From the NCBI GenBank assembly GCA_030647575.1, contig JAUSJS010000173.1, positions 1 to 18,312 of the forward strand: a DNA stretch of 18,312 nt. The letters are read 5' to 3'. This stretch comes from Candidatus Limnocylindrales bacterium (lineage in GTDB: Bacteria; Chloroflexota; Limnocylindria; Limnocylindrales; CSP1-4). Below, one piece after another: positions 7,359 through 14,205 of this stretch. The translations under genes were made by a program, and so were the position numbers. The notes under the pieces are model-generated. The model was not told the DNA's origin and ran no database searches. It saw only the letters and a list, made by a program, of their open reading frames with translations. Each line of letters starts with the position of its first letter. The stretch's first letter is position 1.

Positions 7359-7435
7359 ACCCCTCGTTCGACCCACCTCGAAACGAGGGGTTCGCGATTC
7401 TTCGCGCCCCTCCGCCAGCCTGTTTCGCCCGGAGG
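7359..7435 (+). promoter_or_regulatory. Candidate translational expression platform of the B12 riboswitch
   Basis: Three mutually competing hairpins can be drawn. Hairpin A pairs ACCCCTCGTT (7359-7368) with AACGAGGGGT (7382-7391). Hairpin B pairs GAGGGG (7385-7390) and CGCG (7393-7396) with CGCGCCCCTC (7403-7412). Hairpin C pairs CCTCCG (7409-7414) with CGGAGG (7430-7435), the btuF ribosome-binding site. A and B exclude each other, as do B and C. A plus C would hide the ribosome-binding site; B would free it. There is no T-run, so translational control is more likely than termination. The pairing is seen in the sequence; the switching is inferred. Confidence 0.6.
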
Positions 7436-7440
7436 TTCCC

Positions 7441-8499
7441 GTGTCCCGCCGCCCGCGCTCGTCGCGCCCGCTTCCACATCTCGACCGATTCGTCGTTGCC
7501 CTCGTCGCGACCCTCGTCCTGGCCCTGGCCGCCTGCACCAGCGGTGGTGCTGCGCCTTCCGCGAGTGCCGTCCCGTCCGCCGCCGCGACCCCGGCTCCGA
7601 CCGTCGCGCCGACGAGCAGCCCGACCGCCGCACCGGCCTTCCCGACCACCCTGACCGACGACGAAGGGACGGCCGTCGAGCTCGCGACCGAGCCCCGCAA
7701 GATCGTCTCGCTGACGCCGGCCACGACCGAGATCGTCTTCGCCATCGGGGCGGGTGATCGCCTCGTCGCCACCGACGACGGCAGCGACTACCCGGCCGAT
7801 GCCGTTCCGCTACCCGACGTCGCGACCTTCGGTTCGGTCGATGTCGAGCAGATCGTCAGCCTCGGCGCCGACCTCATCATCGCCGGCGGGCTGGGCTTCA
7901 CCCCGGCCGAGTCGATCACCCAGCTGCGCTCGCTGGGTATCCCGGTCGTCGTGGTCTACGCGCCTTCGATCGACGGCGTCTACAAGGACATCGAACTGGT
8001 CGGGGCGGCCGTCGGTCGGTCGTCCGAGGCCGTGACCCTGACCGACGTTATGAAGGCTGAGATCGGAGCGATCGCCGACGCGGCGTCCGCCGCAGCGGCG
8101 GCATCGGGCTCGAAACCGCGCGTCTTCTACGACGTCGGCTACATCGACCAGACCGGCCAGATCTACGGGCCCGCCGAGGGGTCGTTCCTCGCCGAGATGG
8201 TCGGCCTGCTCGGGGTCGACGTGATCACCGCCGATCCGGTCACGTACGAGATCCCGCTGGAGACGCTCATCGAGCGCGACCCCGAGGTCATCATCCTGGG
8301 CGTCAACGCGTTCTATGCGCCGACGCCGGAGATCATCGCCAAGCGCAATGGTTGGAGCGCCGTGACCGCCGTGAAGAACGGCGATGTCCGGTCGGTTCAG
8401 GACACCGAGATCACCCGACCCGGCCCGCGCCTGGCGGTGGGCCTGCGGAACCTCGCGCTCGCGATGTACCCGGACCTCGACCTCCCGCCGGCACCGTAG
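7441..8499 (+). CDS. btuF: Cobalamin ABC transporter substrate-binding lipoprotein
   Basis: The 352-residue protein has a hydrophobic signal segment and a lipobox LALAAC with lipidated Cys32. A Ser/Pro/Ala/Thr linker (about 33-66) leads to a periplasmic-binding-protein fold of the BtuF/FhuD/HmuT class, with RKIVSLTPATTEIVFAIG (86-103) and VDVEQIVSLGADLII (133-147). It should capture corrinoids outside the membrane and deliver them to BtuCD. The GTG at 7441 is chosen because GGAGG at 7431-7435 is five bases upstream; the frame is open back to 7309 but that stretch belongs to the riboswitch leader. The fold alone also fits haem or siderophore binding. The B12 riboswitch and cob genes make cobalamin by far the best substrate. 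Confidence 0.88.
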   Translation: MSRRPRSSRPLPHLDRFVVALVATLVLALAACTSGGAAPSASAVPSAAATPAPTVAPTSSPTAAPAFPTTLTDDEGTAVELATEPRKIVSLTPATTEIVFAIGAGDRLVATDDGSDYPADAVPLPDVATFGSVDVEQIVSLGADLIIAGGLGFTPAESITQLRSLGIPVVVVYAPSIDGVYKDIELVGAAVGRSSEAVTLTDVMKAEIGAIADAASAAAAASGSKPRVFYDVGYIDQTGQIYGPAEGSFLAEMVGLLGVDVITADPVTYEIPLETLIERDPEVIILGVNAFYAPTPEIIAKRNGWSAVTAVKNGDVRSVQDTEITRPGPRLAVGLRNLALAMYPDLDLPPAP

Positions 8500-8509
8500 C
8501 CCGACCACG

Positions 8510-9586
8510 ATGGCCGCCCCGGCGATCCCCGCGGAACTCGGTCCGGGCGGCCTGGCCGGCCGGATCCGCGGCCGCCCGGTCGCCATCGCCGTGGTCGGCC
8601 TCGCGGCGCTGGCGGTCCTGCTCATCGCCGGGGTGACACTGGGCTCCGCCCAGACCAGCCCCGGCGACACGATCGGCGTCATCCTGTGGCGGGCCCTGGG
8701 CCTCGATACCGGTCACGCCTGGTCGTCCGCGACGGAGACGATCGTGTGGGACCTGCGGGTCCCGCGCGTCCTGACCGCGATGCTGGTCGGGGCCGGTCTG
8801 GCCGTGGCCGGGGCCACGCTCCAGGGGCTCATTCGGAACCCGCTGGCCGACCCGTACATCCTCGGCACAGCGTCCGGCGCGGCCCTCGGCGCCGCGGTCG
8901 CGGTGCTCATCCCCATCCGACTGGTCGTGATCGAGTTCGGACTCGTCCACGGGCTGGCATTCGTCGGGGCGCTGGGGACCGCCTTCGTCGTCCTGCGCGC
9001 CGGCGGCTCCGGGGTGAGCGGCGGCCTGACCCGTCTCCTCCTGACCGGCTACGCCGTGAGCTCCGTCCTGGCCGCCCTGCTGACGATGGCGATGTACGTC
9101 TCCGGGAGCAACCTGCGCCAGATCTTCTCGTTCCTGCTGGGCGGGCTAGGCGGCTCGTCCTGGGCACGGCTCGCGGTCGCGGCACCGCTCATCGTCGGGA
9201 CCTGCCTGATCGTGGCCTGGCGTGCCCGGATCCTGGACGGGTTCCTGCTCGGTGACGCTGCCGCCGGCCATCTCGGGCTGGACGTTAAGCGCGAGCGGCG
9301 CATCTTCCTCGCCCTGGCGTCCATGGCCACGGCCGCCGCGGTCGCCATCAGCGGCCTGATCGGGTTCGTGGGGCTCGTCGTGCCCCACGTCGTGCGGCTG
9401 CTGGTCGGGCCGGCCGGCCGGCGACTGGTCCCGCTGTCGGCGATCCTCGGGGCAGCCCTGCTCGCGGCCGCGGACCTGGGGGCGCGCCTGGTCGGCGACA
9501 TCCCCGTCGGGGTGGTCATGGCCCTCGTCGGTGCGCCGTTCTTCCTGTTCCTGCTGTCGCGGATGCGTTCCGGGTACGAGTTGTGA
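8510..9586 (+). CDS. btuC: Cobalamin ABC transporter permease (FecCD/BtuC family)
   Basis: The 358-residue protein is strongly hydrophobic, with about nine or ten membrane segments, as expected for BtuC-type permeases. Family motifs are LRVPRVL (82-88), QGLIRNPLADPYILG (105-119), the ATPase-coupling region around GHLGLDV (253-259) and GFVGLVVPHVVRL (285-297). It forms the membrane channel for corrinoid import with BtuF and BtuD. The ATG at 8510 lies ten bases after the btuF stop; no clear ribosome-binding site precedes it, and in-frame starts inside btuF would add unrelated sequence. Its stop overlaps the btuD start by four bases. Confidence 0.9.
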   Translation: MAAPAIPAELGPGGLAGRIRGRPVAIAVVGLAALAVLLIAGVTLGSAQTSPGDTIGVILWRALGLDTGHAWSSATETIVWDLRVPRVLTAMLVGAGLAVAGATLQGLIRNPLADPYILGTASGAALGAAVAVLIPIRLVVIEFGLVHGLAFVGALGTAFVVLRAGGSGVSGGLTRLLLTGYAVSSVLAALLTMAMYVSGSNLRQIFSFLLGGLGGSSWARLAVAAPLIVGTCLIVAWRARILDGFLLGDAAAGHLGLDVKRERRIFLALASMATAAAVAISGLIGFVGLVVPHVVRLLVGPAGRRLVPLSAILGAALLAAADLGARLVGDIPVGVVMALVGAPFFLFLLSRMRSGYEL

Positions 9587-10356
9587 ACGACGTGCCGGCG
9601 CCCGCCGCCCTCGCCGCCACGCATCTCACCGTTGCCTACGGTGAGCGGGCGATCGTCCGCGACGTGACCCTCTCGATCCAGCCGGGCGAGCGGGTGGCCC
9701 TCGTGGGACCCAACGGGGCGGGCAAGTCGACGCTGCTCCGGGCGATGACCGGGGCGCTGGCCCCGCGGACGGGCACCCTCCTGCTCGGCGGCGAGTCGAT
9801 CGGCTCGATCGACCGCAAGACCGTGGCCCGGACGATCGCCGTCGTCCCAGAGCTCGTCACGCTCCCGTTCGAGATGACCGTCGACGAGGTCGTGTTGCTC
9901 GGGCGCCTGCCCCATGACCCGCCGCTGACGGGGCCCCGACCGAGCGACCGGGCGGCTGTCGCCGCCGCGATCGAGCGGGTCGGCGTCGGTCACCTCCGTC
10001 GGCGTGACGCGCGCCAGCTGTCGATGGGCGAACGCCAGCTGGTCTTCCTCGCGCTCGCCATCGCGCAGGGCGGATCGGTGCTCGTCCTCGACGAACCGAC
10101 CGCGCACCTCGACATCCGCCACCAGGTGGATGTCATGCAGCTGCTCGTGGACCTCAACGGGCGCGACGGGACCACGATCGTGGCAGTCCTCCACGACCTG
10201 GCGCTGGCGGCCCACTTCTTCCCGCGGGTCGTTGTCATGAACGGCGGCCGGATCGTGGCCGACGGTCCGCCGGCGACGACCCTCGACGACGACCGGATCC
10301 GCGATGTCTTCGGTGTCGATCCGGCGATGGTCCGGCTGCCCGTGGGGACCGCGTGA
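9583..10356 (+). CDS. btuD: Cobalamin ABC transporter ATP-binding protein
   Basis: The 257-residue ABC ATPase drives corrinoid import on the inner face of the membrane. It has Walker A GPNGAGKST (42-50), signature LSMGE (146-150), Walker B VLVLDEP (166-172) and switch His204. Two departures are visible. The Q-loop position, usually Gln in the AVxPQ context, is Glu90 in AVVPE. The signature has Met where the family normally has Gly (LSGGE). Neither abolishes the fold, but both touch the ATP- or permease-coupling interface. The GTG at 9583 overlaps the btuC stop as GTGA, and its own stop overlaps the cobS start in the same way. Confidence 0.9.
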   Translation: MNDVPAPAALAATHLTVAYGERAIVRDVTLSIQPGERVALVGPNGAGKSTLLRAMTGALAPRTGTLLLGGESIGSIDRKTVARTIAVVPELVTLPFEMTVDEVVLLGRLPHDPPLTGPRPSDRAAVAAAIERVGVGHLRRRDARQLSMGERQLVFLALAIAQGGSVLVLDEPTAHLDIRHQVDVMQLLVDLNGRDGTTIVAVLHDLALAAHFFPRVVVMNGGRIVADGPPATTLDDDRIRDVFGVDPAMVRLPVGTA

Positions 10357-11195
10357 TTCGGCGCCTTCCGGCGGACGATGCGGAGGCCGGACTGGCGCGA
10401 CGGGACGATGAGGGGCACGTCGGCGCCCTCGGTCGGCAGGCCGGCGAGCTGCGGGCCGCCCTCGCGATGCTGACCCGGCTGCCGGTGGCCAGCCAGTCAG
10501 GTGTGGGCACCGGGGCGCGGGCGTTCGCTATCGTCGGAGCCCTGGTCGGGCTGGCCGGGTTCGTCCCGCTCGTGGGGCTCGGGGCTGCCGTCCCGCCCGC
10601 GTCGGCGATCCTGGCCGTTGCGGCGATGGCGGTCCTGTCCGGCGGAATCCATCTCGATGGCCTGGCTGACACCGCCGATGCGCTAGTCGCGGTCGGGCCG
10701 GACGCGGCCGAGCGTGCACGCAAGGACCCCGCCGTCGGCGCTGGTGGCGCGGCCACCCTGATTCTGGTCCTCGGACTGGAAGTTGCGACGCTGACGCTCC
10801 TCGTGACGGGCTCGGGTCCGCTCTTCGCCGGAGTCACCTGCGTCGTCGCCGGCACGGCGTCTCGGACCGTTCCGGTCGCCCTGGTGCGGCTCGCTCGCTC
10901 GCGCGCGAGCGCCGGGGGCCTCGGCACCTGGTTTGCCGGGCGGGCGACGACCCCCGACGCGGCCGTCGCCCTCACAACGGGCCTGGCGGTCACGATCGCC
11001 GGCGGTCTCGCGATCGGCGCACCGGCACTGCTCGTTGCCGGCCTGGTCGGCGGAATCGGCGGCGTGGCGCTGGGACTCGGATTGGTCCGCGCCCGGCGCC
11101 AGCTGGACGGCGACCTGCTCGGCGCCAGTGTCGAGCTCGCATTCGCGGCCACCGTGCTGGCCGCCGCGGCGCTCGTCGGCTGGCCAAGTGTCTGA
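10353..11195 (+). CDS. cobS: Adenosylcobinamide-GDP ribazoletransferase (cobalamin synthase)
   Basis: This membrane enzyme joins AdoCbi-GDP to alpha-ribazole (phosphate), the last assembly step of the nucleotide loop. The 280-residue protein has TRLPV (41-45), the acidic signature GGIHLDGLADTADAL (97-111), a shortened second motif KDPAVG (124-129) where relatives read KDSRxG, and several hydrophobic helices. It is about 30 residues longer than E. coli CobS at the N-terminus, where about 35 polar residues precede the first conserved block. No later in-frame start is evident, so the GTG at 10353, overlapping the btuD stop, is used. It sits with cobU, cobT and a cobC-type gene, giving all dedicated lower-ligand steps in one operon. 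Confidence 0.88.
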   Translation: MIRRLPADDAEAGLARRDDEGHVGALGRQAGELRAALAMLTRLPVASQSGVGTGARAFAIVGALVGLAGFVPLVGLGAAVPPASAILAVAAMAVLSGGIHLDGLADTADALVAVGPDAAERARKDPAVGAGGAATLILVLGLEVATLTLLVTGSGPLFAGVTCVVAGTASRTVPVALVRLARSRASAGGLGTWFAGRATTPDAAVALTTGLAVTIAGGLAIGAPALLVAGLVGGIGGVALGLGLVRARRQLDGDLLGASVELAFAATVLAAAALVGWPSV

Positions 11196-11216
11196 CGCGA
11201 TCACGAAGGGCGACCG

Positions 11217-11762
11217 ATGGCCGACCCGCTGATCCTGGTCCTCGGCGGAACGAGGAGCGGAAAGAGCCGCTACAGCCTCGAGCTGACCGAGGGATTCGCC
11301 GGCTCCGGCCGGGCGACCTTCCTGGCGACCGCCTGGCGAGGCGACCCGGAGATGGAGCGGCGGATCGCTCGTCACCAGCGGGCCCGGCCGGCCACCTGGC
11401 CGACAGTCGACGTCGGGACGGACCTGGCCGCGGCGATCCGCCGGGCGAACCCGGTCGAGCCGATCCTCGTCGAAGGCCTGACCCTCTGGCTGAGCGCCCT
11501 GGTCGGCGACGATCTCGTGGACCCCGATCCGATCCTCGACGGCCCGGTCGCAGCTGCCCTGGATGCCATCCGCGCCCACCGTGGCTCGGTGGTTGTCGTG
11601 AGCGACGAGATCGGCCTCGGGATGGTCCCGATGCACGCCGGTTCGCGCACATTTCGCGACCTGGTCGGGTTGGTCCATCAACGGTTTGCCGCGCAGGCCC
11701 ACGAAGTCGACCTCGTGGTGGCCGGTCTGCCGCTCACCCTCAAGCCTGCGAGACGGGAGTGA
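11217..11762 (+). CDS. cobU: Adenosylcobinamide kinase / adenosylcobinamide-phosphate guanylyltransferase
   Basis: This enzyme phosphorylates adenosylcobinamide and then adds GMP to give AdoCbi-GDP for CobS. The 181-residue protein has the P-loop GGTRSGKS (10-17), the family segment ERRIARHQRARP (47-58) containing the His expected to be guanylylated, VEGLTLWLS (85-93), and VVSDEIGLGMVP (127-138). Its length matches CobU/CobP. The ATG at 11217 is preceded by GAAGGG at 11205-11210, and cobS ends 21 bases upstream, the widest gap inside the operon. The stop overlaps cobT by four bases. Confidence 0.92.
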   Translation: MADPLILVLGGTRSGKSRYSLELTEGFAGSGRATFLATAWRGDPEMERRIARHQRARPATWPTVDVGTDLAAAIRRANPVEPILVEGLTLWLSALVGDDLVDPDPILDGPVAAALDAIRAHRGSVVVVSDEIGLGMVPMHAGSRTFRDLVGLVHQRFAAQAHEVDLVVAGLPLTLKPARRE

Positions 11763-12865
11763 ACGCCGCGGCCGAGGACGCCGGCGCGCTCGCCGCGGTG
11801 ATCGATCAGATCGGCCCGCTCGACGGCGCCGCAATGGCTGCCGCCGCCGGGCGGCTCGACCGGCTGACCAAACCACCGGGCAGCCTCGGCCGCCTCGAGG
11901 AGCTGGTAATCACCCTCGCCGGCATCACCGGCCGCCCGGACGCACCCCTTGCCCACCGCCAGATCGTCGTCGCGGCCGGCGATCACGGGGTGGTCCGACA
12001 GAACGTATCGGCCTATCCGTCAGAGGTGACTCCACAGATGGTCTCGAACTTCGTCGCCGGCGGGGCCGCCATCAACGTCCTCGCTGCGGCGGCCGGCGCG
12101 TCGGTCACGGTTGTGGATGTCGGGGTGGCGCTCCCGATCCCCCGAGTCCGCCGCGACCGCCGGCGGGGCGGGCGCCTGGTGCGGGCGCGCATTCGCAACG
12201 GGACCGCGGACATGACCCAGGGTCCGGCGATGAGCCGGGGGGACGCGCTCCACGCCGTCAACGTGGGCCTCCGGCTCGTCACCGATCTCCGGTTGCGTGG
12301 CGGCATCGACGTCCTTGGGGTCGGCGAGATGGGGATCGGCAACACGACGGCCGCCAGCGCCATCGTGGCCGCCCTGACCGGCGAGCCGGTCCACCGGGTG
12401 ACCGGTCGTGGGACCGGCGTCGACGACGAGGCACTGGCGCGCAAGGTCGCCGCTATCGAAGAGGCCCTCGCGGTCAACCGACCCGATCGCGCCGATCCGA
12501 TCGGCGTGCTGGCAGCGGTCGGCGGATTCGAGATCGCGACGCTCGTCGGGCTGATTCTGGGCGCGGCCGCTGCGCGGATCCCGGTCGTGCTCGACGGCTT
12601 CATCACCGGCGCCGCGGCCCTCGTCGGCGCTGCCCTCCAGCCCGCTCTCGCGCCGCGTCTCATCGCCGCGCACCGCTCGCCGGAACCGGGACACGCGATC
12701 GTCCTCGAGCGGCTCGGCCTGCGGCCATACCTCGATCTGAGCATGCGGCTCGGCGAGGGGAGCGGAGCGGCCCTCCTCATCGGCCTGCTCGCCACCGCCT
12801 GCCAGGTCCGCGACGAGATGGCGACGTTCGAGTCGGCGGCGATCTCTGGCCCCAGCGGTGGATGA
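11759..12865 (+). CDS. cobT: Nicotinate-nucleotide--dimethylbenzimidazole phosphoribosyltransferase
   Basis: CobT transfers phosphoribose from nicotinate mononucleotide to the lower-ligand base, making alpha-ribazole phosphate. The 368-residue protein carries KPPGSLGRLE (38-47), AGDHGVV (73-79), GEMGIGNTT (189-197), VTGRGTGVDD (214-223) and LGEGSGA (331-337). E333 in the last motif corresponds to the catalytic Glu of the Salmonella enzyme. The GTG at 11759 overlaps the cobU stop as GTGA; no other start precedes the first conserved motif as naturally. Which base it activates cannot be read from the sequence. Confidence 0.95.
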   Translation: MNAAAEDAGALAAVIDQIGPLDGAAMAAAAGRLDRLTKPPGSLGRLEELVITLAGITGRPDAPLAHRQIVVAAGDHGVVRQNVSAYPSEVTPQMVSNFVAGGAAINVLAAAAGASVTVVDVGVALPIPRVRRDRRRGGRLVRARIRNGTADMTQGPAMSRGDALHAVNVGLRLVTDLRLRGGIDVLGVGEMGIGNTTAASAIVAALTGEPVHRVTGRGTGVDDEALARKVAAIEEALAVNRPDRADPIGVLAAVGGFEIATLVGLILGAAAARIPVVLDGFITGAAALVGAALQPALAPRLIAAHRSPEPGHAIVLERLGLRPYLDLSMRLGEGSGAALLIGLLATACQVRDEMATFESAAISGPSGG

Positions 12866-13442
12866 GCTCCTGCTCGTCCGCCACGCCGCGACGCTCTGGT
12901 CCGGACGGCGCTACTGCGGCCGCAGTGACCAACGGCTGAGCGACGCCGGCGAAGCGGCCGCGGCTCGCCTTGCGGCCGAGCTTGGCTCGTCGCTTCCCTC
13001 GAACATCAGGATCGTCTCGAGCCCGTTGCTTCGCGCTCGCCAGACGGCGGAGGCGATCGCTTCGGCCGTGCCCGGCGCAACCCTCGAGATCGACGAGCGC
13101 TGGTCGGAGACGGACTTCGGCATCGCCGAGGGTCTGACGTACGAGGATCTCACGGGCGCCGCCCCGGCGCTCGCGGCGCGGCTGGCGCGGGGCGATGTCT
13201 GCATCGATTGGCCGGGCGGCGAATCCGCCGCAGCGTTGGTGGCGCGTGTCGAGGCGGCGTGGCGAGACCTGACCGAACATCGAAGGCCGGCGCTCGTCGT
13301 CTCGCATGGTGGCCCGCTCAGGATCGCGATCGCCCTCGCCACGAACCGGGCCGTCACCGACGTCACGGTGCCGGAGCCGGGCGCCGTCTGGCGCTTGCCG
13401 GTGATCTCGTCGTCGATGACCGCGTCGGTGTGCGACCGATGA
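12858..13442 (+). CDS. cobC: Histidine phosphatase family protein, probable alpha-ribazole phosphatase
   Basis: The 194-residue protein belongs to the phosphoglycerate-mutase-like histidine phosphatases. It has the catalytic LVRHAAT (6-12, His9), SSPLLRARQTA (54-64), the acidic SETDFGIAEG (83-92, Glu84) and VSHGG (148-152, His150). CobC-type members remove the phosphate from alpha-ribazole phosphate or from adenosylcobalamin phosphate. The GTG at 12858 overlaps the cobT stop by eight bases, so it is part of the cobalamin operon; that placement supports the CobC assignment, since the fold itself includes many other phosphatases. No obvious terminator follows. Confidence 0.82.
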   Translation: MDELLLVRHAATLWSGRRYCGRSDQRLSDAGEAAAARLAAELGSSLPSNIRIVSSPLLRARQTAEAIASAVPGATLEIDERWSETDFGIAEGLTYEDLTGAAPALAARLARGDVCIDWPGGESAAALVARVEAAWRDLTEHRRPALVVSHGGPLRIAIALATNRAVTDVTVPEPGAVWRLPVISSSMTASVCDR

Positions 13443-13471
13443 GCCGGAACGGGCCGTAAGAGGCGGCATGC

Positions 13472-13477
13472 TACGAT
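13472..13477 (+). promoter_or_regulatory. Candidate -10 box giving a leaderless transcript
   Basis: TACGAT at 13472-13477 ends seven bases before the GTG start at 13485, the distance expected if transcription begins at the start codon. No ribosome-binding site lies between. This suggests that the lipoprotein gene is transcribed separately from the cobalamin operon and is leaderless. Confidence 0.45.
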
Positions 13478-13484
13478 TCCGCAC

Positions 13485-14186
13485 GTGAAGCGCCGTCGAT
13501 CGAGCGCGCCGGGCCGTCTCCGTCCCGACGGCCGCTGGTCCCAGTCCATCCTGCTGGCCGTGCTCGTGATCGTGCTGGCCGCCTGCGGTTCATCGACCGC
13601 GACCGACGAGCCCTCCGCGTCCGGCGCTTCGGTCCCGACGAGCGACGCGACGGCGGCGCCGGTGACCGGGACCCCCACCGAAGAGCCGACGGCAGCCACC
13701 GACACGCCCACCCCGGGGCCTGCGACCGCGACGGCCATAGCCCCAACGTCCTCGACCGACCCGGGCAGCGCCCGAGCATGCAGTGGCAGCGACCAGAACC
13801 GCGACTTCTTTGCCTCGATGGCGGCCGCGGTCGACTGGACGGTCTACTGCCCCGTCCTCCCCGACGGTTGGTTCGTGAAGGATGGTCAGTACCGCCTCGC
13901 GGGCGGCGGCTGGATGGAGATCGGCTACGAGGGCCCCGGTGACGCCCGGATCGTCCTCCGGCAGGGCGCCTTCTGCGCCGCAGGCGATGGCTGCGTCCCG
14001 TCTGGACGCGAGGTCGGGGAGACGACCTTCGGGGACCGGACCGGCGTGCTCGTGGCGGGCGATGAGGGCAGCTGGTCGGTCGTTGTCGAACGTGGCGCGA
14101 CGCCGAGCTGGCTCCTGGTGGTGACCGGCCTGGACGAGGCGAGCGCCAGGACGATCGCCGCAGACCTGCACGCCGTCGCCAGCTGA
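13485..14186 (+). CDS. Putative lipoprotein with a conserved-looking globular domain
   Basis: The 233-residue protein has an Arg-rich n-region, a hydrophobic segment and a lipobox VLAAC with lipidated Cys34. A Thr/Pro/Ala/Ser linker (about 35-95) leads to a C-terminal domain of about 135 residues. That domain has four cysteines (in ARACS, VYCP, AFCA and DGCVP) that could form two disulfides, and beta-rich patterns such as GGGWMEIGYEG, ERGATPSWLLVVTGLD and TIAADLHAV. It somewhat resembles DUF4367-type domains, but this is only a visual impression. It should be membrane-anchored outside the cell. It follows the B12 operon after 42 bases but appears to have its own promoter, so a role in cobalamin metabolism should not be assumed. 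Confidence 0.75.
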   Translation: MKRRRSSAPGRLRPDGRWSQSILLAVLVIVLAACGSSTATDEPSASGASVPTSDATAAPVTGTPTEEPTAATDTPTPGPATATAIAPTSSTDPGSARACSGSDQNRDFFASMAAAVDWTVYCPVLPDGWFVKDGQYRLAGGGWMEIGYEGPGDARIVLRQGAFCAAGDGCVPSGREVGETTFGDRTGVLVAGDEGSWSVVVERGATPSWLLVVTGLDEASARTIAADLHAVAS

Positions 14187-14205
14187 CGGCGCGCCGCGCG
14201 ACCGA

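Noticed and set aside
7359..7391. Intrinsic terminator as riboswitch output
   Set aside because: The hairpin is strong but is followed by TTCGCG with no T-run, so translational control fits better.
7309..7440. N-terminal extension of BtuF
   Set aside because: This part of the frame lies in the riboswitch leader, precedes the signal peptide with unlikely basic sequence, and an ideal ribosome-binding site occurs just before GTG 7441.
9049..10215. A 388-codon minus-strand open frame across btuC and btuD
   Set aside because: It spans the junction of two well-supported genes, has no recognisable domain and no ribosome-binding site.
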